DNA of 64,000 nt from Lentisphaerota bacterium (lineage in GTDB: Bacteria > Verrucomicrobiota > Lentisphaeria > Victivallales > Victivallaceae), in the NCBI GenBank assembly GCA_024225035.1, contig JAAEMX010000138.1:1-64000 (forward strand), given 5' to 3'. Shown one piece after another: positions 1-8,002 of this stretch; the stretch's first letter is position 1, and the number at the start of each line of letters is the position of its first letter. The position numbers were made by a program, and so were the translations under genes. The notes beneath the pieces were generated by a model. The model saw only the letters and a list, made by a program, of their open reading frames with translations. It searched no databases and was not told where the DNA came from.

Positions 1-63
1 CATTCGACCTTAGCTTATATGACTCCATATGAGTATGAAAGATGGTTCAATGTTGCGGCATGA
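1..63 (+). CDS. IS3-family transposase OrfB, C-terminal 20 residues
   Basis: The frame from base 1 reads HSTLAYMTPYEYERWF and ends at TGA 61-63. This is the usual C-terminus of IS3-family OrfB integrases (the HSxLgYxsPxeyE motif after the DDE catalytic domain). The catalytic domain is upstream of the window, so integrity of the transposase cannot be judged. Confidence 0.75.
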   Translation, partial: HSTLAYMTPYEYERWFNVAA

Positions 64-136
64 GGTGCTTAAATGAAAAATCAAAATTTTTCTCACTTAT
101 ATGTAGTGCCGCCATTGACAAATGGGGTGCACTACA
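1..136 (+). mobile_element. Right end of an IS3-family insertion sequence (partial)
   Basis: The window opens inside an insertion sequence. It contains the last codons of an IS3-type OrfB transposase (bases 1-63) and then a terminal inverted repeat. The end at 112-136, read on the reverse strand, starts TGTAGTGCACCCCATTTG, which resembles IS150-group ends of the IS3 family. The IS appears to stop at about 136, where a reverse-strand ORF is entered. The left end and most of the transposase lie outside the window, so the group is only probable. Confidence 0.7.
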
Positions 137-137
137 T
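101..137. repeat. Inverted repeat at the IS end
   Basis: ATGTAGTGC at 101-109 pairs with GCACTACAT at 129-137, and the inner bases CCATT (112-116) and AATGG (121-125) continue the stem. The hairpin overlaps the presumed IS terminus and directly follows the transposase stop by about 40 bases, so it may also block transcription into or out of the element. Confidence 0.6.
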
Positions 138-332
138 TTTCCCATTCATTAATTCTGACATTAATCGTTCACGTTCTATCAAGTCTTTTATATTTAACAA
201 ATAAATGACTCTGATCATGGAATCAAGTTCTTGTCTTAAAATTGAAGCCATTATACTAGGGAGGTCTGAATTGCGGTTTATTGCTTCATAATTTTCCTTT
301 GAACGCGGTTTCAACATTTCCGACGTTGTCAT
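132..332 (-). CDS. Small hypothetical protein, 3' end cut by the IS
   Basis: A 66-codon reverse ORF that I do not recognise. It has an AAAGG ribosome-binding site about 7 bases before its ATG, and a charged, probably helical sequence (RSKENYEAINR, LIERERLMSEL). Its last codons and TAG stop are supplied by the IS terminal repeat (132-137), so the native C-terminus has most likely been lost. Its first 11 codons and ribosome-binding region are repeated upstream in the 78-bp duplication. Expression and function are unknown. Confidence 0.45.
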   Translation of the reverse strand: MTTSEMLKPRSKENYEAINRNSDLPSIMASILRQELDSMIRVIYLLNIKDLIERERLMSELMNGKM

Positions 333-455
333 ATCTGTTACCTTTACTAAAAGCTATTGCTATGAAATGCTTTCTTCTGAACGCGGTTTCAACATTTCCG
401 ACGTTGTCATATCTGTTACCTTTACTAAAAGCTATTGCTATGAAATGCTTTCTTC
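300..455. repeat. Perfect 78-bp tandem duplication
   Basis: Bases 300-377 are repeated without change at 378-455. The unit holds the 5' end of the small reverse ORF, including its ATG and ribosome-binding site. The outer copy therefore makes a second start that reads 16 codons (MTTSEMLKPRSEESIS) before a stop. Identity of the two copies suggests a recent event. Confidence 0.95.
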
Positions 456-882
456 AATAAAAACTTAATGTCATATCCGGAAGATGGCCTATTTGAGATA
501 TTATTTAAAATAATAATTTATTATATAATTACTATATTAGTATTCCTAAGTTAAATAATCTTTAAAATTATGATGAAAGTATTTATAATTTAAATTAAGA
601 AAAAATAGTTTTAATATAAGCAGGGATAACGTATGATTAATTCAGACTTTTAAGCACAAAATAACCATAATTAATATAATTCTCAGAGGAATATTATAAA
701 TAATATACTTAATAATAAACATTCGCATCATATTATTCCTTTCATTACTACCAACTTAATAAATGTTAGTATTTTCATGCTTTACTATTGACAAGTAATG
801 TCTACTACCTAATAATAGTATACTACAGACTGTTATAATACCGTATAAATTGCGTTTGGAATCCTTAACCAAGGGAGTAATC
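456..882. other. AT-rich intergenic region, no gene seen
   Basis: About 430 bases of AT-rich sequence between the duplicated segment and the permease. Stops are dense in all frames and there is no clear RNA gene. The only supported element is the ribosome-binding site AAGGGAG at 871-877, which sets the permease start. Confidence 0.6.
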
Positions 883-2085
883 TTGAAAGGTAATTCGTCC
901 ATTCTGTCAAAAGCTACCATGTGTCTGCTAATCATAGGCAGTCTTGTAGGTGCAGGAATATTGGCACTGCCAGTCCAAATCGGAATAGCCGGACTCGTAC
1001 CGGCCCTAATCGGCCTAGTAGCCCTAGGCACATGTATGCTGTTCTCCGGAATAGTTTTAGCTCGCGAAGTAGTAGATTCCCGTGATGACCTTTTTCATTA
1101 TCCAACTCTCTTTGGCCAATACCTGGGCAAAGCAGGCAAATGGATAGCAATTGGCGCAAACGCTTTAATCTTCCATGGCCTTCTTGTTGCATATCTTGCT
1201 GGTGGAGCAGCAGTTATAACAAGATTTTTTGGTGACAGCAGCAATGTGACGCTGGCCCTTGTTATATTCTTTGCTGTCATGGTTTCGGTTGTGTTATGTG
1301 GTAAGCGAATGGTCCATCACAGCAATTCGCTTCTTATTCTTATGATGTGGGTATTATTTGCACTCATCATCGTTATATCTCAAAAACATGTCGACGCTAT
1401 TCGCTATGAAGCTGTTGACTGGAAGTTTTTCCCATTCTCGCTCCCTGTAATCCTTACAGCATACTGGTTCCACGGTATTATTCCAAACGTCTGTCGGCAC
1501 CTGGAATGGAATTTAAAAACTACAGTTAAGGTAATGTCTGTCGCGATTGGGATCGGCACACTGATGTATATCATCTGGACAATTGCGGCAATTGGAGCAA
1601 TTCCGCTCAATAACAGTCCAAATAGTTTAGTTAACACCTTCCATTCAAGTCTGCCTGCAACGGTGCCGCTGCAGCGAATTCTTGGCAGCAGAACTTTTGC
1701 GATAATGGCATCATTGTTTGCTTTGGCTGCATTGATGACCTCATATATTTCGCTTGCTCTGGGCAATATTGGATTTCATGAGGACTTATTCCGGCACGTT
1801 ATCAAAACTAGAAGGCGTGAATTCATTTTTGCGATATCATTCCTGCCGTCTTTTTTCATAGCTCTTTTCTTCCCTAACGCTTTCCTTAAAGCGGTAAATC
1901 TGGTTGGCGGAGTTGGAATCGCTGTTCTTTACGGAGTTCTCCCAAGTATCATTGGAATAATCCGTTATAAACGTGACAAGTCTGTTTGGCGTATTGTCCT
2001 TAGCTGCGTTGTTCTTGTCATCTTTTCTGCTCTGCTCTGCTGGCAGGTACTTGTAGAATTCGGCATTTTAAGACCAAATATTTAG
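883..2085 (+). CDS. Aromatic amino acid permease (HAAAP family, Mtr/TyrP-like)
   Basis: An inner-membrane proton symporter of the tryptophan/tyrosine permease family, expected to import an aromatic amino acid. The first membrane helix carries the family signature GSLVGAGILALPVQ, followed by about ten more hydrophobic helices; the roughly 400-residue length is normal. I place the start at TTG 883 because AAGGGAG (871-877) lies five bases before it; a TTG at 850 in the same frame has no such site. The gene stands alone and is closed by a strong terminator. Exact substrate cannot be read. The indolepyruvate oxidoreductase genes 4 kb downstream would use the same class of amino acids after transamination. 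Confidence 0.85.
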   Translation: MKGNSSILSKATMCLLIIGSLVGAGILALPVQIGIAGLVPALIGLVALGTCMLFSGIVLAREVVDSRDDLFHYPTLFGQYLGKAGKWIAIGANALIFHGLLVAYLAGGAAVITRFFGDSSNVTLALVIFFAVMVSVVLCGKRMVHHSNSLLILMMWVLFALIIVISQKHVDAIRYEAVDWKFFPFSLPVILTAYWFHGIIPNVCRHLEWNLKTTVKVMSVAIGIGTLMYIIWTIAAIGAIPLNNSPNSLVNTFHSSLPATVPLQRILGSRTFAIMASLFALAALMTSYISLALGNIGFHEDLFRHVIKTRRREFIFAISFLPSFFIALFFPNAFLKAVNLVGGVGIAVLYGVLPSIIGIIRYKRDKSVWRIVLSCVVLVIFSALLCWQVLVEFGILRPNI

Positions 2086-2105
2086 GTTTTACCTTTCTCC
2101 TATAT

Positions 2106-2141
2106 GCTGGATCTTCCCGTAATGGAAGATCCAGCTTTTTC
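2106..2141 (+). terminator. Rho-independent terminator after the permease
   Basis: A 12-bp perfect stem, GCTGGATCTTCC (2106-2117) with GGAAGATCCAGC (2124-2135), followed by TTTTTC. Confidence 0.9.
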
Positions 2142-2298
2142 TTTTTCAAGTTACTTACCCAATCATACAAAACTAATATTTTTAAATATTCACAGTTCGT
2201 ATTTTGTTATTTTAAAACTCAAATAGCGTTGACTTTTACATAGTCACAACTTATTGTATACAGTACACAACCTATAAAGAAACATTCGGATTACTAAA

Positions 2299-3009
2299 AT
2301 GTCTTTTAACATCGAGCAAAAGAAGCAAGAGAATGAAGCGCTCAGAGTAGTCGCTTTCGGATCCTCCAACACTCAACGTTATACAACCGGAATGCATTGG
2401 TTTGACTACGTTGAAATGGCTTACAAAAATGTACGTAATAAAGCTGGATTGTTTATCAACTCAGGTATCAGTGGCAATACTACAGATGACCTGCTTGAGC
2501 GTTTTGATAGAGAACTGGTACTACTCCAGCCTCACTTGGTAATTATTACCATAGGCGGTAATGACTGCAACCCATTAAAAAATGTGCCTCTTGATAAATA
2601 CAAAGATAATCTCAGAGAACTGCATAGAAAAATCACTGCCCTTGGCACAGACATCATTTTCCAGACATATTATGCATGTGACCTTGAGCGTCTCAGAGGA
2701 GATCAGCCGCAGCGTGCTGAAGATGTACTGGAATATATGCAGGCTATTCGTGATATGGCAGCAGAATTAGATTGTCCGCTAATTGATCATTATGCCCGCT
2801 GGCAAAAACTGTTAGAACATGATGTCAAGGTTTATAGAAGCATGATGAAAGATCCACTTCACGTAAACGCTCTGGGCAATATGGTATTAGGTCTAGACAT
2901 TATTGATTTCTTCGGGTTAAAACTTGGCGCAGAACGTATTGAAGAGCATGAAAAGTATTGCAATGAAGGACTCATAATAAAATCTTATCTGGACAAACTA
3001 GCTGAATAG
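2299..3009 (+). CDS. SGNH/GDSL-family hydrolase
   Basis: A 236-residue esterase- or lipase-like serine hydrolase. The family blocks are visible: block I GSSNT at residues 21-25 (S23 as nucleophile), block II Gly in SGISGN near 59, block III GGND at 86-89 and block V DPLHVN with D185 and H188. There is no signal peptide, so it is probably cytoplasmic. The substrate could be an acyl ester, acetyl-sugar or lysophospholipid; the family alone does not decide. It has its own terminator and no operon partner. Confidence 0.85.
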   Translation: MSFNIEQKKQENEALRVVAFGSSNTQRYTTGMHWFDYVEMAYKNVRNKAGLFINSGISGNTTDDLLERFDRELVLLQPHLVIITIGGNDCNPLKNVPLDKYKDNLRELHRKITALGTDIIFQTYYACDLERLRGDQPQRAEDVLEYMQAIRDMAAELDCPLIDHYARWQKLLEHDVKVYRSMMKDPLHVNALGNMVLGLDIIDFFGLKLGAERIEEHEKYCNEGLIIKSYLDKLAE

Positions 3010-3044
3010 TTTTGTCAATTATAAAATTTACCAACCTCTTCTCT

Positions 3045-3080
3045 GGCTGGAGTCACTCATACCACTAACTCCAGCCGTTT
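3045..3080 (+). terminator. Terminator after the SGNH hydrolase
   Basis: GGCTGGAGT (3045-3053) pairs with ACTCCAGCC (3068-3076), followed by GTTTTC. It overlaps the stop of the convergent spermidine synthase remnant, so it may serve both directions. Confidence 0.7.
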
Positions 3081-3864
3081 TCGTAATAACCCAGCACAGG
3101 ATGCGTATTCAGTTTATTAATGTCAGTTTTTATAAAGGCTATGTTTCCAGCAAAAACCGTCATTTGCTTGAACGTTTCCGCATTCAGATATTTCAGATTC
3201 TGATAATTTGAAAACTTTATTCTTTCAGGATTAATCTTCCTGGGAGTAGCCATTACAAAACCCCAGTCGCCAAAAGAAGGCAGGTAAAGATGGTAAGGCA
3301 TAACATACATTTTTTGTTTAAACTGTACGGAGCGTTCACAGATGCCATTGTGTTGGCAATGCACCAGAAAGCTCTACGGGCAAAAACCGGTTGCGGATCT
3401 GGCAAATCAATCAAAATCAAATTGTAATTTGACTCGGCAGGACTGTTTTCAATAAACTTGAACGCATCCTGGTTGATAACTTTAACTTTTGGACTCAGCA
3501 AAGAATTCCAATTCAATTTCCGCATGGCTTTATTATTTCTAAACAATTCTGCAACCGCGGGGTCTAAATCGACGATTGTAATGTTCTCAACTTCAGGATA
3601 TTTCAAAAGTTCCCTGGCTGCTATACCGGCGCCACCGCCGAGGATTAATATCTTTTTGCGATGCCCGACAACTGCCATAGCCGGATGAACCAGGGCTTCA
3701 TGATAGCGGTATTCGTCTTTGCTGCTGAACTGAATGCTGCCGTTTAAAAAAAGTTTGTATACACCATCACGGATTGTCAAAACTATCCGCTGATACGGAG
3801 TTGTTTTGCTGAAAATAACTTCGTCACTATATAGCTTTGACTCAAGGTTATCAGTAACTTTTTG
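3065..3864 (-). pseudogene. speE: Decayed spermidine synthase (aminopropyltransferase) remnant
   Basis: Two overlapping reverse frames together resemble a membrane-type spermidine synthase. The upstream frame begins after a stop at 3865-3867 and reads through TPYQRIV, SSKDEYRYHEALVHP, the nucleotide-binding ILGGGAG and LIDLPDP. It then jumps to FARRAFWCIANTM, skipping roughly 40 residues usually present there. Near 3340 the homology changes frame and continues as PYHLYLPSFGDWGFVMA to the end. The usual N-terminal membrane domain is missing, with stops in its place. Internal deletion, frameshift and N-terminal loss make an active enzyme very unlikely. A sequencing error could explain the frameshift but not the other two. 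Confidence 0.85.
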
Positions 3865-4075
3865 CTAAAATCCCATTAATCCTGGTTATATCAAAAGTAA
3901 TAATCTATCGCAGTTTTGCGAAACTTACAATTTAAAGAGCCTAAATTGTTTCTTTTTGTACTTCAATTTAGCTTACAGGCTTGCCGAATTGCTTATTTGA
4001 TGTTAGATTATTTATTCTGCTGCTAACCAGCAGGCATTCAATCTTTTATCGAAGCAAAACAGGAAACATCAAAAT

Positions 4076-4222
4076 ATGTTAGGTATGGGTGACTGGTCAG
4101 TAGCTCTGGCATACTGGCTGAATATCGTAGCTGTAGTCATTTGTGTTGTTTACGGCGCCATAAACTGGAATCGTGGCAACGATCATTTCGAAGACGACAC
4201 TGATCAGGAGAGCCCCTCATGA
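4076..4222 (+). CDS. Symporter small accessory protein
   Basis: A 48-residue single-pass membrane protein. It reads MLGMGDWSVALAYWLN, a hydrophobic helix (IVAVVICVVYGAI) and NWNRG, then an acidic tail. This pattern, and its position just before a sodium:solute symporter, match the family annotated as symporter small accessory protein. The ribosome-binding site AGGAAAC lies about 9 bases before the ATG, and the stop overlaps the symporter start (ATGA at 4219-4222), so translation is probably coupled. Its role in transport is not established; a stabilising or regulatory subunit is inferred. Confidence 0.8.
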   Translation: MLGMGDWSVALAYWLNIVAVVICVVYGAINWNRGNDHFEDDTDQESPS

Positions 4223-5823
4223 CTTCTGACAGCATCATTCTCTCAATAATCATACTAGCCTATCTCGGTGTTATCGGCTATTTCAGTCTACACGGTTTCC
4301 GCACCACCAAAAGCACAAAAGATTACCTCGTTGCCGGGTGCTCTATTCATCCATTTGTGATGGCAATGTCGTACGACGCCGCTTTTATCAGTACATCATC
4401 TATCGTCGGTTTCGGTGGTGTTGCCGGACAGTTTGGTCTCGGATTACTATGGCTGCCTTTTATGAATATCGCTATCGGAGTGTTCATCGCTTTTATATTT
4501 TTCGGAAGAAGAACCAGAAAAATGGGCCACAGCATAAATGCCCATACCTTTCCTGAATTTATTGGGACGAGATTTGACTCAAAAGGTCTGCGCATCAGCA
4601 GCAGCTTGATAATCTTCATATTTATCCCACTTTATTCAGGAGTAGTGCTGATTGGTGGAGCCCGTTTTATCGAAAAAATTATGGGCTTGAACTATAATGC
4701 GGCGCTGATGATATTTGCAGTCATTATTGCACTATATGTAATTATCGGCGGCCTTAAAGGGGTCATGTATGTGGATGCTTTCATGGGAAGTATCATGGTA
4801 CTCGGCATGATTTTTCTAGCCAGCGTAACATATTATAAACTCGGTGGAATTGTTGAAGCTCATGAAAAACTGACCCAGATGGCTCCACTGGTCCCCGCAA
4901 AGCTACAGGCTCTGGGGCATATCGGCTGGACTCAGATGCCGGAACTTAATTCTACATGGTGGTGGATTCTAGTTTCAAGCCTGATGCTTGGCGTTGGAAT
5001 TGGCGTGCTTGCTCAGCCTCAATTAGCAGTCCGCTTTATGACTGTGAAAAGTGGAAAACAACTGAACCGCGCTGTGCTTATCGGTTCTATCTTTATCCTC
5101 CTGACAGCAGGAGTTGCATATGTTGTCGGCGCCCTGTCAAACGTCTGGTTTTATGAAACTCAAAAACAGATTGCCATCAAAGCAGCAGGCGGCAACTGCG
5201 ACTTAATTATTCCATTATTCATAAAAACAGCCATGCCTAAATGGTTCGTTTATATCTTTACCATCACCCTGCTTTCAGCAGCAATGTCAACTTTAAGTTC
5301 GCTTTTCCACGTGACCGGCACCAGCATAGGACACGACTTTTTCTGCAGCGTTTTCAAGCGTCACAAAGACTCCATGTCCATAACTAAAGCTGGGATAATT
5401 TTCGGAATAATTGTAAGCGTTGTACTTGGCTACCTGCTGCCTCCGGGAATTGTAGCCCGCGGTACAGCTATATTTTTAGGGGTATGCGCCGCAACATTTC
5501 TACCATTATATGCTGCTGCTATCTATTGGAAGCGCACAACTAAATCCGGAGTATGGGCAAGTATGCTTACTGGCCTTGGCGTCAGCTTGTTCTGCCTGAC
5601 ATTTCTACACCGCAAAGAATCCGCAGCCTTGGGAATATGTAAATTTTTAACTGGTAAAACCGAACTGATCAGCAGTCACCCGTGGCCGTATGTTGACTCA
5701 ATTGTCATCTCTCTGCCGCTGTCATTGCTGGCACTTGTTGCGGTAAGCCTGATTACGAAGCAATTTAATTACAAACATATATGTAAATGTTTTCACGAAA
5801 TTGGAAGCATTCGCAAGAAATAA
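4219..5823 (+). CDS. Sodium:solute symporter (SSS family)
   Basis: A 534-residue inner-membrane carrier with about 13 predicted helices. It resembles the SSS family: the first helix is followed by STKDYLVAG, then the conserved Ser-rich stretch AAFISTSSIVGFGG, and IIGGLKGVMYVDAFMG in the middle. A CAGGAGAG site lies before the ATG. It is translationally coupled to the small accessory protein upstream and followed by indolepyruvate oxidoreductase genes after a 73-base gap without a terminator. A substrate that feeds the oxidoreductase (an aromatic acid or amino acid) is a plausible but unproven guess. Confidence 0.85.
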   Translation: MTSDSIILSIIILAYLGVIGYFSLHGFRTTKSTKDYLVAGCSIHPFVMAMSYDAAFISTSSIVGFGGVAGQFGLGLLWLPFMNIAIGVFIAFIFFGRRTRKMGHSINAHTFPEFIGTRFDSKGLRISSSLIIFIFIPLYSGVVLIGGARFIEKIMGLNYNAALMIFAVIIALYVIIGGLKGVMYVDAFMGSIMVLGMIFLASVTYYKLGGIVEAHEKLTQMAPLVPAKLQALGHIGWTQMPELNSTWWWILVSSLMLGVGIGVLAQPQLAVRFMTVKSGKQLNRAVLIGSIFILLTAGVAYVVGALSNVWFYETQKQIAIKAAGGNCDLIIPLFIKTAMPKWFVYIFTITLLSAAMSTLSSLFHVTGTSIGHDFFCSVFKRHKDSMSITKAGIIFGIIVSVVLGYLLPPGIVARGTAIFLGVCAATFLPLYAAAIYWKRTTKSGVWASMLTGLGVSLFCLTFLHRKESAALGICKFLTGKTELISSHPWPYVDSIVISLPLSLLALVAVSLITKQFNYKHICKCFHEIGSIRKK

Positions 5824-5896
5824 TCAATATCATCATGTATACTCAGACATTGCCACTAACAAACATTCTATATAAATAAAATCAAAAGGAAATAAT

Positions 5897-7477
5897 ATGG
5901 CAAAAAGGTTACTTTTGAGTGGAAATGAGGCCATTGCGCAGGCAGCTCTTGACTGCGGCGTCCATCTCGGAACAGGATACCCGGGGACTCCATCGTCAGA
6001 AATTCTAGAGCATTTTGCGGCAATCGGCGGCAAAGCCCAGTGGGCCCCCAACGAGAAAGTAGCGCTCGAAGTAGGTATTGGCGCTGCATTCGGACAAGCC
6101 CGAGTAATGACCACTATGAAACACGTCGGCCTTAATGTAGCTGCAGACCCTTTGTTTACCATTGCTTATTCAGGAACTCCTGGCGGGCTGGTTATTATCT
6201 CTGCAGACGATCCGGGCATGGCATCAAGTCAGAACGAACAGGACAACCGTCGCTACGCAATTGCGGCAGGCGTTCCTCTGCTTGAGCCTTCTGATTCACA
6301 GGAAGCGTATGATTTTACCATTAAGGCACTGGAGCTTTCTGAAAAATACAGCCTCCCGGTTATCCTGCGTGTTACAACCCGCATTTGTCACTATAAATGT
6401 GTTGTTAAGCGTACTGAAAAAAATATGCCGTCTATTCCGCAGTATGAACGCAATATTAAACAAAACGTAATGATTCCGGCCTATGCTCGGATTGCTCATC
6501 GCAAAATGCGTGCAAAGCTTAAAGATATTGCTGAATTCAACGAATCATCTGAATTCATACAGGAAGAAAATAACGGCTCTGAACTGGGTATTATTACCAG
6601 CGGAATCAGCTATCAGCACAGCCGTGATGCTGCTCCTGAAGCATCTATACTTAAATTGGGCCTTACGCATCCAATGCCATTACAGCGCATCAATGATTTT
6701 GCCAATAAGGTAAAAAAATGTGTTGTAATTGAAGAAGGCGATCCGATTGTACATGAATTCTGCCTGGCTAACAGCATTGAAGTCGAAGGTAAAGATGAGA
6801 TGTACCGCTTCGGTGAACTTAATGTTAACCGCGTGCGCCGCATTCTCAACAATGACCTGTCTGAAGAAGCCAAACCACCAGTCGGTAAACCGCCTCAGTT
6901 GTGCCCGGGGTGCCCTCACCGTAAAAACTTTGAAACTTTACGCGACCTGAGTTGCATTGTTACTGGTGACATCGGTTGTTATACCTTGGGAGTTCTGCCT
7001 CCATTTGAAGCCATGGACACTTGTGTTTGTATGGGGGCCAGCATCGGCACGGGACTCGGTATGCGTCATGTTCTTCCGGAGGATCAGGCACGCAAAGTTG
7101 TCAGCGTAATTGGTGACAGCACATTCCTGCATACCGGAATCAACGGTATTGTTGAAATGGTTTACAATCGCCCTGAAACCGGGCATGTTGTGTTGATTCT
7201 CGATAACTCGACAACGGCTATGACTGGACTTCAGGAGCACCCGGGAACCGGAAGAAAACTTGATCACTCCCCTGCCCCGAAAATCGTGGTTGAAGATATG
7301 ATTAAGGCAATGGGCGTTGACAACGTTGACGTATGTGATCCGCTTGTTGACTATGACAACTTCCTGAGCACACTTAAAAAGCGCCTGAATTCCAATGATC
7401 TTTCAGTTATGATTGTTCGCCGTCCCTGTATCCTTGCAGCAGTAAAAATTAAAAAATATGAAGAAACCAACGCCTGA
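5897..7477 (+). CDS. iorA: Indolepyruvate ferredoxin oxidoreductase, alpha subunit, lacking ferredoxin domain
   Basis: The thiamine-diphosphate subunit that oxidises arylpyruvates, from transaminated aromatic amino acids, to aryl-acetyl-CoA with ferredoxin as acceptor. Visible are the N-terminal GYPGTPSSEI motif, the central CPGCPHR motif, and the ThDP-binding part GDIGCYTLG followed by VIGDSTFLHTGI. A ribosome-binding site AAAGGAA precedes the ATG. At 526 residues it is shorter than the common form of about 600 or more, because it ends shortly after RRPC and lacks the C-terminal CxxCxxC ferredoxin-like domain. It forms an operon with iorB (8-base gap). Confidence 0.9.
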   Translation: MAKRLLLSGNEAIAQAALDCGVHLGTGYPGTPSSEILEHFAAIGGKAQWAPNEKVALEVGIGAAFGQARVMTTMKHVGLNVAADPLFTIAYSGTPGGLVIISADDPGMASSQNEQDNRRYAIAAGVPLLEPSDSQEAYDFTIKALELSEKYSLPVILRVTTRICHYKCVVKRTEKNMPSIPQYERNIKQNVMIPAYARIAHRKMRAKLKDIAEFNESSEFIQEENNGSELGIITSGISYQHSRDAAPEASILKLGLTHPMPLQRINDFANKVKKCVVIEEGDPIVHEFCLANSIEVEGKDEMYRFGELNVNRVRRILNNDLSEEAKPPVGKPPQLCPGCPHRKNFETLRDLSCIVTGDIGCYTLGVLPPFEAMDTCVCMGASIGTGLGMRHVLPEDQARKVVSVIGDSTFLHTGINGIVEMVYNRPETGHVVLILDNSTTAMTGLQEHPGTGRKLDHSPAPKIVVEDMIKAMGVDNVDVCDPLVDYDNFLSTLKKRLNSNDLSVMIVRRPCILAAVKIKKYEETNA

Positions 7478-7485
7478 GGTAAATA

Positions 7486-7953
7486 ATGAGCAAAGTAATT
7501 AACATCACATTTGCCGGTCTCGGCGGACAGGGCGTCCTGAAATCTACTGATATTCTCGGCGAAACAGCTTTCAATGCCGGATTTGATATCAAGAAAAGCG
7601 AAGTACATGGCATGAGCCAACGCGGTGGCTCAGTATGCAGTGAGGTTCGTTATGGTAAAGAAGTTGCCAGCCCCATGGTCCCCGAAGGAGAAAGTGACTT
7701 TCTGGTAGTACTTGATGAAACTCAAGTTCCAGTTAACGATTATAAACTCAAAGAAGGTGGAGTATTGATAACCCCTGCGGATATTAATGTCGATGCTCTT
7801 CCTACTAAGAAAGCTCTCAATATCGCACTATGCGGAGCATTGAGTAAGCATCTTGATATTGCTGAAGAGCACTGGTTCGAAGCAATAAAAACTTTCCTGC
7901 CTAAAAAAGTACACGAAATGAATTTCGAAGCTTTTCGTAACAGCAGTGCATAG
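7486..7953 (+). CDS. iorB: Indolepyruvate oxidoreductase, beta subunit (short)
   Basis: The gamma-type subunit of 2-oxoacid:ferredoxin oxidoreductases. It begins with FAGLGGQGVLKSTDILGE and has the conserved SEVHGMSQRGGSV segment and ESDFLVVLDE. It is 155 residues long, somewhat below the roughly 190 of common IorB, with the C-terminal helices shortened. GAGG lies just before the ATG. Together with IorA it should form the complete heterodimeric enzyme, apart from the missing iron-sulfur domain. Confidence 0.9.
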   Translation: MSKVINITFAGLGGQGVLKSTDILGETAFNAGFDIKKSEVHGMSQRGGSVCSEVRYGKEVASPMVPEGESDFLVVLDETQVPVNDYKLKEGGVLITPADINVDALPTKKALNIALCGALSKHLDIAEEHWFEAIKTFLPKKVHEMNFEAFRNSSA

Positions 7954-7972
7954 TAAGTTGATCTGAATTCTT

Positions 7973-8002
7973 TGCCGGGCTACTTGAGCCCGGCATTTTT
8001 TT
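7973..8002 (+). terminator. Terminator after iorB
   Basis: TGCCGGGCT (7973-7981) pairs with AGCCCGGCA (7987-7995), followed by seven T. Confidence 0.93.

Noticed and set aside
1404-1766. 120-codon reverse ORF inside the permease
   Set aside because: Antisense to a well-supported membrane protein gene with no ribosome-binding site.
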